A DNA stretch of 64,000 bases, taken from CADEDH01 sp039029735. GTDB taxonomy: Bacteria > Actinomycetota > Acidimicrobiia > Acidimicrobiales > SZUA-35. Location of the stretch: NCBI GenBank assembly GCA_039029735.1, contig JBCCFL010000025.1:1-64000 (forward strand), read 5' to 3'. Positions 57,851 through 64,000 of this stretch are shown here, one piece after another (the stretch's first letter is position 1; the number at the start of each line of letters is the position of its first letter). The position numbers and the translations under genes were made by a program. The notes under the pieces are model-generated. The model saw nothing but the letters and a program-made list of their open reading frames with translations. It made no database searches and had not been told where the DNA came from.

Positions 57851-59260
57851 ATGGTTCCTGATGACCTTTCGTATCCCGCCGAGCGATCGGTGTTCGCCAA
57901 TCGCACCCTCAACCTCCGAGCCGTTCCTGCTGTCGGCTACGACATGGACTACACGCTCATCCACTATCGGGTGGACGAGTGGGAGGGCGCCGCGTTCCGT
58001 GGTGCCCGTGACGTGTTGGCCGGCCGTGGATGGCCGGTGGAGGATCTCCACTTCGACCCCGATCACGACACGATCGGCCTGGTGTTCGACCTCCAGCTCG
58101 GGGATCTCGTCAAGGCCACCCGCTTCGGCTACGTGGTCCGGGGCCAGCACGGCACCCGGGTGATTCCCTTCGACGAGCAGCGCACCCGCTACCGCGACAT
58201 GGTGGTGGAGCTGTCCGAGCCCCGCTTCCGGTTCATGAACACCCTGTTCGAGCTGTCGCGGGCATCGCTGTTCACCCAACTCGTCGACCGCCACGACGCC
58301 CAGCCCCTCCCCGGGGTGCACAGCTACGCCGACCTCTACTGGCGGGTGGACGAGGCCCTCGGTGAGGTGCACGACACGGGCACCCTCAAAGCGGGCATCG
58401 CGGCCGACCCCGATCGCTACGTGGACCTCGATCCCGACATCGTGCCCACCCTCCTGGAGCAGCGGGCGGCGGGCAAGCAGTTGCTGTTGATCACCAACTC
58501 GGACTGGACCTACACCAAACGGATGATGGCCTATGCCTTCGACCGGTTCTGCCCGGCCGAATCCACGTGGCGCGACCTGTTCGACATCGTGATCGTGTCG
58601 GCCAACAAGCCCCGGTTCTTCTCCGAGAGCAACCCCGTGTACCGGGTGGTGGACGAAGATCAGTCGCTGCTGGCCCCTCACAACGGCGCCCTCGAATCGG
58701 GCCACGTCTACTTCGGCGGCAACGCTCGCCGGGTGGAGGAGAGCCTCGGGTTGTCAGGCGGTCAGCAGCCGCTCTACGTGGGCGACCACCTCTTCGGTGA
58801 CGTGCACGTGACGAAGGACGTGCTGCGGTGGCGCACGGCGCTGATCGCCCGCGAGCTGGAGAGCGAGATACGCGACACCGTGAACTTCGCCCCCGAGCAG
58901 CGCAAGCTCCTCGCCCTGATGGAGGCCAAGGCAACCGCCGAGCAGCGAGCGGCCCGGCTCCGGTTGCGTCGGATCGACGACGCCGACCCCACGCTCGGGC
59001 CGGCCCTCACGGCGGCCAACAACGAGGTGTCGCGCCTCGATGACGAGATCGTGCCCCTGGTGAAAGCGGCAGCGGAGGTGGGCAACCCGAACTGGGGGCC
59101 GGTCATGCGGGCCGGGAACGACAAGAGCCTGTTCGCCCGCCAGGTGGAGCGCTACGCCGATGTGTACACGTCGCGGGTGTCGAACTTCCGGCAGTACACG
59201 CCCTTCGCCTACCTCCGGGCGGCCCGAGGCTCGCTGCCTCACGACGCCGTGGCCCGATAG
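57851..59260 (+). CDS. HAD-IG-family 5'-nucleotidase
   Basis: The 469-residue protein has the HAD-IG (cytosolic 5'-nucleotidase II-like) motifs: VGYDMDYTLIHY with Asp31 nucleophile and Asp33 (DxDxT variant DMDYT), LLLITNSDWTYTKRMM (motif II Asn-Ser), then VYFGGN and LYVGDHLFGDVHVTKD (motif IV acidic pair), and a long helical C-terminal part (AEQRAARLRLRRIDDAD). Members dephosphorylate IMP/GMP-type nucleotides; bacterial representatives are uncharacterised in the main. It is cytoplasmic. The gene is followed after 38 bases by the membrane chemoreceptor on the same strand. Confidence 0.9.
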   Translation: MVPDDLSYPAERSVFANRTLNLRAVPAVGYDMDYTLIHYRVDEWEGAAFRGARDVLAGRGWPVEDLHFDPDHDTIGLVFDLQLGDLVKATRFGYVVRGQHGTRVIPFDEQRTRYRDMVVELSEPRFRFMNTLFELSRASLFTQLVDRHDAQPLPGVHSYADLYWRVDEALGEVHDTGTLKAGIAADPDRYVDLDPDIVPTLLEQRAAGKQLLLITNSDWTYTKRMMAYAFDRFCPAESTWRDLFDIVIVSANKPRFFSESNPVYRVVDEDQSLLAPHNGALESGHVYFGGNARRVEESLGLSGGQQPLYVGDHLFGDVHVTKDVLRWRTALIARELESEIRDTVNFAPEQRKLLALMEAKATAEQRAARLRLRRIDDADPTLGPALTAANNEVSRLDDEIVPLVKAAAEVGNPNWGPVMRAGNDKSLFARQVERYADVYTSRVSNFRQYTPFAYLRAARGSLPHDAVAR

Positions 59261-59298
59261 CGCTCAGTACCACCACGTCGGGGCCGACAGGGGTCCTG

Positions 59299-60483
59299 AT
59301 GGAGCAGCGGAGCACCAACGTTCGCATGGGCTCGACGGCCGGCATGCAGTACCTCGTGTTCGGGATCGTGGTGCTGTGGTTCGCCGTCGGTCGATCACTC
59401 CACACCACACCACTGCTGCTGTCGGGCGCGATCGCCCTGATCGTCGGCCTGGTGTCGCCCTTCCTGCCATGGGACCGGATTGGCCACGTCGGGTTCCACG
59501 TGCAGTCGGTAGGGGCGCTTGCGCTGCTTGCCGTGTTCGGTCGCTGGTTGGCCGACACCGTCTTGTTCGGCGCCGCCTATGTCATGGTCGGGGTGTTCGT
59601 CGGCGTGATCTTCGGTCGGCGCATTCTCGCGGTGTACTCGGTGGGGGCGCTGCTCAGCGTGTTGCCGCTCCTTGCCGTGTGGTCACCGATGGACGTTTTC
59701 TCGACGAGCATCGCCTGCACCTCGGTGTTCGTTGTCGCCGGTCTGATGCAGGCACTGCAGCGGGAGTGGAGTGACGCCGACCTCAGGGCCGAGCAGGCCA
59801 GGGCGACACAGTCGATCACGGCCCAGATGGAGGCGCAGCGCGAGTTCGCCGACGCAATGGCTGACGGCATCGCCTCGCTGCGAACCGAGATGGTGACGAT
59901 CCGCTCGTCGGCGGCAGCCACCGCCGAGGTGTCGGGCAGCCTGGCGGCATCGAACCACCAACTCACGACGGTCGCCCAGGAAGTGGCTGACATCGCCTCC
60001 CAGACGGCAACCACGGCGGCCGACGCCAACTCCGCGGTGGCCAGCCTCAGCGAACGGACCCGGGCGATCAGCGCATCAGCCGAGACCATCAAGGGCATTG
60101 CGAACCGCACCAACCTGTTGGCGTTGAACGCCTCCATCGAGGCCGCCCGGGCCGGCGAGGTGGGCCGGGGCTTCGCCATTGTGGCCGACGAGGTGCGGAG
60201 CCTGGCCTCCCACGCGGCAACGTCTGCCGACGAGATCGAACAGTCGATCTCCTCAGTCGTGAGTGCGGTGGACGCGAGCGAGGGCAGCGTCGGCCGCATC
60301 GCCACCGATGCGAGCACGCTCCAGCGTCAGCAGGCGGAGATGACGGCCACCATCCAGGGCTACGACGACGCCGTGTCGTCGATCGCCGCGCTGGCGGCTG
60401 ACGACGCCGAGAGCGTCAATACGATCTCAGCGGCGCTCGATCGGCTCGATCAACGGGCGTCGACCAGCCGGGTGCCCATCTGA
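59299..60483 (+). CDS. Membrane chemoreceptor-type protein (MCP)
   Basis: The protein of 394 residues begins with several hydrophobic helices (about 15-150: YLVFGIVVLWFAV, LLLSGAIALIVGLVSPFLPW, FGAAYVMVGVFVGVIFG, YSVGALLSVLPLLAVW, STSIACTSVFVVAGLM) with no periplasmic ligand domain, then a coiled region and the MCP signalling domain IKGIANRTNLLALNASIEAARAGEVGRGFAIVADEVRSLASHAATSADEIEQSI. Sensing would be membrane-embedded. The cheA/cheW genes are not present nearby. It may report to a chemotaxis or chemosensory pathway encoded elsewhere. A hairpin follows it at 60505-60519. Confidence 0.85.
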   Translation: MEQRSTNVRMGSTAGMQYLVFGIVVLWFAVGRSLHTTPLLLSGAIALIVGLVSPFLPWDRIGHVGFHVQSVGALALLAVFGRWLADTVLFGAAYVMVGVFVGVIFGRRILAVYSVGALLSVLPLLAVWSPMDVFSTSIACTSVFVVAGLMQALQREWSDADLRAEQARATQSITAQMEAQREFADAMADGIASLRTEMVTIRSSAAATAEVSGSLAASNHQLTTVAQEVADIASQTATTAADANSAVASLSERTRAISASAETIKGIANRTNLLALNASIEAARAGEVGRGFAIVADEVRSLASHAATSADEIEQSISSVVSAVDASEGSVGRIATDASTLQRQQAEMTATIQGYDDAVSSIAALAADDAESVNTISAALDRLDQRASTSRVPI

Positions 60484-60504
60484 ACGAAGGCTGCTGGCCT
60501 GAAG

Positions 60505-60519
60505 AGGCCGAAGCGGCCT
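60505..60519 (+). terminator. Hairpin terminator candidate
   Basis: AGGCCG-AAG-CGGCCT (60505-60510 and 60514-60519) is a perfect 6-bp stem in the gap between the convergent MCP and CaiB genes. The tail has few T residues (GTCTCC), so termination strength is uncertain. Confidence 0.4.
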
Positions 60520-60560
60520 GTCTCCGGCTGAACGCTCGGATCGGCGTGCACCGGCCTCGA

Positions 60561-61949
60561 TCAGACGCTCCACCGGGGATCGACTGTGGTGCCGTGATCG
60601 GTGGCCGGTCGATCCCACCGCAGATGCATCGACGGGGGCTGGATCGGGAACCGGAGGCGACGGAGCGGCCCCCACGGCGTGTGCTCGTCGCCGCCGAGCC
60701 GATCCTCGTCGGCCGGATCGCGCACCTCGCCCCCGTAAGGGCCCTGGGGGCGGCCGCACAGAATCTCGGCGTGGGCGGCGAGAGAGGTGAGCCACGTCGA
60801 TCCGTGCCCACTCACGAGACGCTCCGCCCATCCGGTGACCGCGGCGGCTGCCATCGTGTAGCCGGTGGCGTGGTCGAGCGCCTGCGCCGGCAGCGGCACC
60901 GGCGCATCCGATCCTGAGGCGTCCGCCTCGGCGGCAGCCACGCCGCTGGCGATCTGCACGATCGAATCGAACCCACGGCGGTCGGCCCACGGGCCTGCAT
61001 GGCCGTAGGCGTTGAGCGACACGTCGACGAGGCCTGGATTCATGCGCCGGCGCACCTCAGGGCCGTAGCCGAGGCCGGCGAGCGCATCACGCCGGTAGCC
61101 GTGCACCACCATGTCGGCGTCGGCCAGGAGCGCCTCGAAACGGGCGCGGTCGTCGTCTTCGCGGAGGTCCAGGCGGGCACAGCGCTTGCCGAGGTTCACC
61201 TCCGGCCCGAGCGTCGGCTCGTTCCACCACGGCGGATCGATGCGCACGACGTCGGCCCCGAGGCCGGCGAGGAAGCGAGTGGACACCGGCCCAGCCAGCA
61301 CCCGGGTGAGGTCGAGCACACGCACTCCGGCCAAGGGCCGCGCCACCGAAGCGGCCTTGGAGTTGGCCCGGCGGGCCGGGCTCGCTGGCTCGGACCGCTG
61401 CCGCACGTGCGGTTCGGAGGCGAGCGCCATGCCCTGGGGATGGGCTCGCCACTGCTCCCTGGTTCGACAGGCCGCTGCCACGCCCCCGGCATCGACCACG
61501 GCCTGCTCCAGCGATTCCGCGGGCCAGGTGGCAACGGCGGCGGCAACCGCCTCACGATCCGGGGCGCACTCCAGCACGGCCAACGCAGCCTCACGATGGT
61601 GCGGTGCGTTGGTGTGGAGGCGCACGAAGCCTTCGTCGGCCGTCGGGTACACACCGGCGATGGCGTCCCACACGGGCCCAGGCGTCCACCCGATCGGCTC
61701 GAACGTCCGCAGGAACCACCACGACGCGAGCCGTCGATCGACCATGAGCGGCGAGGTGTCGGATCGGCCAAGGATGGCCTGGAGGCGGCGGACCGCGACG
61801 CCGGCCACGGCGATGGAGGCGGCGGCGAAGTCGGTGACGGCGAACGAGGAGGCGAGGTCCCCCTCACCGGTGACCACCACCTCGATGTCGCCGTGCGGAG
61901 CGAACGGCGAGGCGAGGGCGCGGAGGTAGTGGTCGGACGCCGCCGTCAT
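60561..61949 (-). CDS. CaiB/BaiF-family CoA-transferase
   Basis: The protein has 462 residues from ATG 61949. The C-terminal 220 residues are a family III CoA-transferase core: ARPLAGVRVLDLTRVLAGPVSTRFLAGLGADVVRIDPP, VNLGKRCARLDLR, GYRRDALAGLGYGPEVRRRMNPGLVDVSLNAYGHAGPWADRRGFDSIVQIASG. The N-terminal 230 residues resemble the other half of such proteins (WDAIAGVYPTADEGFVRLHTNAPHHREAALAVL, HPQG.ALASEPHV). The order of parts is the reverse of the usual one, with the core last. It would transfer CoA between organic acids. It lies downstream of an unrecognised gene and may be co-transcribed with it (28 bases apart). The start is not supported by a strong ribosome-binding site. Confidence 0.8.
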   Translation of the reverse strand: MTAASDHYLRALASPFAPHGDIEVVVTGEGDLASSFAVTDFAAASIAVAGVAVRRLQAILGRSDTSPLMVDRRLASWWFLRTFEPIGWTPGPVWDAIAGVYPTADEGFVRLHTNAPHHREAALAVLECAPDREAVAAAVATWPAESLEQAVVDAGGVAAACRTREQWRAHPQGMALASEPHVRQRSEPASPARRANSKAASVARPLAGVRVLDLTRVLAGPVSTRFLAGLGADVVRIDPPWWNEPTLGPEVNLGKRCARLDLREDDDRARFEALLADADMVVHGYRRDALAGLGYGPEVRRRMNPGLVDVSLNAYGHAGPWADRRGFDSIVQIASGVAAAEADASGSDAPVPLPAQALDHATGYTMAAAAVTGWAERLVSGHGSTWLTSLAAHAEILCGRPQGPYGGEVRDPADEDRLGGDEHTPWGPLRRLRFPIQPPSMHLRWDRPATDHGTTVDPRWSV

Positions 61950-61977
61950 CTCAAGGCCCGGCGCATCGCGGCCATGC

Positions 61978-62724
61978 TCAATGGCCGGGGCCCGGATAAC
62001 ACACCGCGGCGGGAATGACGTTGTCCGGGAGGTCGAGCCCGGGTGGGAGATCGCGGTTGTGGGCGAGATGGGCGGGGTCGAGGTGTGTGTGGCATCCGAG
62101 CGGGCTCGTCTCGTCGGCTGCTGGAATCGGGGCATACACCTCGATCCGCCCAGCGGCCCCCGTCACCACCCGATGGGGGCTGGCCGCGACGAGGGCGGGG
62201 GCCACTGCGTCGAGGCCGCTGGTTTCGTCGTCGGGTGGGCTTGCCGCTGTCTGGTCGAGTCGCGCAATCAGGTCGGCGTCGTCGGTTCGAACGGCGAAGC
62301 TGCCCGCTCGCCGACCCAGCCCCAGGTCGTACACCTGGTGATCACGATGATCGGGGTGTACCGACGCCAGGTCGGGCCCCATCCGGGTGAGGCGTGAGCA
62401 CGGGCGCGGCGCTGACGCTTCCGAGACGGCCAACACCGTGGGCCCAAGGTTGCCAGCGGGGTCGACCGTCTCGAACACCTCGAGCGGCACCGCCGGGTCG
62501 AGCTGCATCGCTCCCGATGGGCAGTGGGCAACGATGAGGCCGTCGTCGACCCGGATCTGCAGCGGTGCCCCGCCCGATTCGAACTCCGCGATCGCGCCGA
62601 ACACGCCCATGGTCCACGTGCAGCGTTGTTGCAGCGCCGTGATCACGAAGCTCACGAGGTCGTCCGAGAGCCAGCGGCGACGCTGGACCGTCATCGGGGC
62701 TGCCCGCTCGGGCTCGTGGTCCAT
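61978..62724 (-). CDS. Hypothetical protein
   Basis: The 248-residue protein is not recognised. It lacks a signal peptide and membrane helices. Visible: an N-terminal helix (SDDLVSFVITALQQRCTWTMGVFGAIAEFE), a beta-rich middle (LQIRVDDGLIVAHCPSGAMQLDPAVPLEVFE), and a C-terminal part with His and Pro (DETSPLGCHTHLDPAHLAHNRDLPPGLDLPDNVIPAAVCYPG). The HTHL and H-rich tail could bind metal. It is followed at 28 bases by the CaiB gene. TACCGT, a possible -10, lies 9 bases before the ATG. The role is unknown. Confidence 0.7.
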   Translation of the reverse strand: MDHEPERAAPMTVQRRRWLSDDLVSFVITALQQRCTWTMGVFGAIAEFESGGAPLQIRVDDGLIVAHCPSGAMQLDPAVPLEVFETVDPAGNLGPTVLAVSEASAPRPCSRLTRMGPDLASVHPDHRDHQVYDLGLGRRAGSFAVRTDDADLIARLDQTAASPPDDETSGLDAVAPALVAASPHRVVTGAAGRIEVYAPIPAADETSPLGCHTHLDPAHLAHNRDLPPGLDLPDNVIPAAVCYPGPGH

Positions 62725-62781
62725 CAGAGGTCCACGGTAGTTGAGCGTCCGCCAGGGCAGGCCTGATCCACGGCCACGGGT

Positions 62782-63843
62782 TCAGCGGTTGGGGCCTCGA
62801 TCCATCGAGACGGGCTGCCACCGCTCCAGCTCCACCTTGGGGAGCACCGTGGGGTTCACGCACGCCATCGGCCACCGCCCCTTCAGCACCAGGCTGATCT
62901 CACGGGCCGCCCGCGTCTCAGACGCAGCCCGCATCATCGAACTGGCCGACGCAACGTGCGAATGGATGATCACGTCGTCGAGGGCGAACAACGGGTGCGA
63001 CAGATCCGGCGGCTCCTCCTCCAGTACGTCGAGTGCCGCGCCGGCGATCGAGCCCGAGCTGATCGCCTCGGCGAGGGCGGTGCCGTCGACCGTGCCGCCA
63101 CGGCTGGTGTTGACGAGGATCGCGGTCGGCTTCATCCGCTCCAGTTCGGGAGCTCCGATGAGGTGATGGGTCTCGGCGTTGAGCGCAGAGTGCATGCTCA
63201 CGAAGTCGGATCGCTCCAGCAGCTCGTCGAGGCTCAGCACCGGCTCGACGTCTTCGGCCACCATGCGCAGGCTCGACACGTAGGGGTCGTGGGCGATCAC
63301 GTTCAGGCCGAACGCCTTCGCCCGGCGCGCGACGAGCGTGGCCACGTTGCCGAACGCGACGAGGCCGAGCGTCTGGCCCCGCAGCGGGGGGAACTCGTTC
63401 AGCAACGGCCGGCTCTTGTGCCACTCGCCCTCTGTGCGGGCCATGGCTTCGATGCGGCGGAAGCGGCGCCACCCGGCCAACAGGAGCAGCATCGTGTGGT
63501 CGGCCACTTCTTCGATGAAGGCGTCGGGAGCGTTGGTCACCACGATGCCGTGTTCGGTCGCGGCCTCGACGTCCACCATGTCGACGCCCACACTGGCGAG
63601 GCCGATCACCACGCAACGATCGAGCTGGGAGATCACGTCGCGGGTGAGCTGCACGCCCCATGTGGTCATGATCGCATCGGCGTCGCGGGCACCCTCCACG
63701 AGCGCCTCGGGCGAGGTGGCGTGCACCTCGGTGACCTCCGCGAGGTCGCCGAAGATCTTCAGTTGACGCTGGTAGCGGTCACCGACCACACCCGGGCGCA
63801 GCATGGCGGGCAGGGGAGCGACGATCGACTTCTTCTCGGGCAT
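62782..63843 (-). CDS. D-isomer-specific 2-hydroxyacid dehydrogenase family protein
   Basis: The protein (353 residues) is of the PGDH/FDH-type family: N-terminal catalytic part (DAIMTTWGVQLTRDVISQLDRCVVIGLASVGVDMVDVEAATEHGIVVTNAPDAFIEEVADHTMLLLL), NAD-binding part (LRGQTLGLVAFGNVATLVARRAKAFG), catalytic Arg in VNTSRGGTVDG, Glu in LDVLEEEPP and His in IIHSHVAS. The dinucleotide loop deviates: GxGxxG reads A163-F-G165-N-V-A168, so only the middle Gly is kept, which may weaken NAD binding. The substrate is unknown. A leaderless -10 box precedes it; the gene is divergent from the next one at 63980. Confidence 0.85.
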   Translation of the reverse strand: MPEKKSIVAPLPAMLRPGVVGDRYQRQLKIFGDLAEVTEVHATSPEALVEGARDADAIMTTWGVQLTRDVISQLDRCVVIGLASVGVDMVDVEAATEHGIVVTNAPDAFIEEVADHTMLLLLAGWRRFRRIEAMARTEGEWHKSRPLLNEFPPLRGQTLGLVAFGNVATLVARRAKAFGLNVIAHDPYVSSLRMVAEDVEPVLSLDELLERSDFVSMHSALNAETHHLIGAPELERMKPTAILVNTSRGGTVDGTALAEAISSGSIAGAALDVLEEEPPDLSHPLFALDDVIIHSHVASASSMMRAASETRAAREISLVLKGRWPMACVNPTVLPKVELERWQPVSMDRGPNR

Positions 63844-63850
63844 GGCTCGC

Positions 63851-63856
63851 ACCATA
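63851..63856 (-). promoter_or_regulatory. -10 box of 2-hydroxyacid dehydrogenase gene, leaderless type
   Basis: TATGGT on the minus strand, followed by seven bases and ATG 63843, fits the leaderless pattern seen at several genes here. Confidence 0.45.
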
Positions 63857-63979
63857 GAGTCGTCGACGGGGCACCCTCCACCTCGCTTGGGCGGCATCGG
63901 GGTGACGACTAGCGTCTGGGCCGAACGCGTCGTCCACCCTCCGCTGGTGCATGACGCCCGGCCCCACCCCAGGAGACCC

Positions 63980-64000
63980 ATGAGCGACTACCCCCTCCCC
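63980..64000 (+). CDS. Start of a further gene (fragment)
   Basis: AGGAG (63971-63975) is followed by ATG 63980 and the codons for MSDYPLP, then the window ends. Only seven residues are visible, so the product cannot be named. The good ribosome-binding site and its position as a divergent partner of the dehydrogenase gene make it a probable real start. Confidence 0.6.

Overview
The window is high-GC, tightly packed DNA with many 4-bp ATGA/GTGA stop-start overlaps, frequent GTG starts and several genes whose -10 box sits 6-7 nt before the start codon (the leaderless-mRNA pattern). Together with the lipoprotein style (Asp/Glu/Thr-rich linkers), a DUF4214 surface protein, a seven-gene Mrp antiporter and a cytosolic reductive-dehalogenase-like protein, this points to an actinobacterium. 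Class Acidimicrobiia (an Ilumatobacter-like aquatic lineage) is my inference. No tRNA, rRNA, CRISPR array, intact insertion sequence or phage module was seen.

Layout. (1) 1-12379: tail of a LuxR regulator, then one long plus-strand cluster: a degenerate alpha/beta-hydrolase, a LivHM-SBP-LivGF-type ABC importer, the two halves of the Tm-1 protein as separate genes (UPF0261 and a PEP-hydrolase-like TIM barrel), a sugar-phosphate isomerase/epimerase-like TIM barrel, a Gfo/Idh/MocA dehydrogenase, a class II xylose isomerase and a divergent pyrophosphatase-fold protein. It looks like uptake and catabolism of an unidentified sugar-like or sugar-acid compound. (2) 12402-18153: three regulator-linked units: a flavin monooxygenase/acyl-CoA-dehydrogenase-fold enzyme divergent from TetR, a PEP-utilizing enzyme without ATP-grasp domain, and LysR divergent from a cytochrome P450. 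(3) 18196-27585: envelope and accessory region with a DUF4214 protein, a PIG-L deacetylase, a type IVb-pilin-like/DUF642-like fusion, an ECF sigma/anti-sigma pair, three lipoproteins (two behind a duplicated 78-bp leader), a WD40 relic and an AraC regulator. (4) 27836-34993: an AhpD-like protein, a reductive-dehalogenase-like protein with an internally duplicated B12-type module, a TadE-TadE-TadG cluster whose TadG-like member carries a ricin-type lectin domain, and a second ECF sigma/anti-sigma-like pair. (5) 35000-42143: complete mrp/mnh operon (G to A on the minus strand) back to back with a Ca2+/Na+ exchanger. (6) 42132-53578: GH2 beta-galactosidase, a giant indolepyruvate ferredoxin oxidoreductase with divergent Lrp, and PutA with a divergent PAS-AraC regulator. 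(7) 53600-64000: a phosphotransferase/lipocalin-like pair, two chemoreceptor-type proteins, a DUF998-type membrane protein, a HAD-IG 5'-nucleotidase, a CaiB/BaiF CoA-transferase, an unrecognised protein, a 2-hydroxyacid dehydrogenase and the first codons of another gene.

The most unusual items are the Tm-1-type catabolic operon led by an apparently active-site-less hydrolase, the duplicated-module dehalogenase-like protein, the lectin-bearing TadG and pilin-DUF642 proteins, and two near-identical leaders in front of lipoprotein genes whose coding sequences have diverged almost completely. All family calls are by reading motifs; no database search was run.
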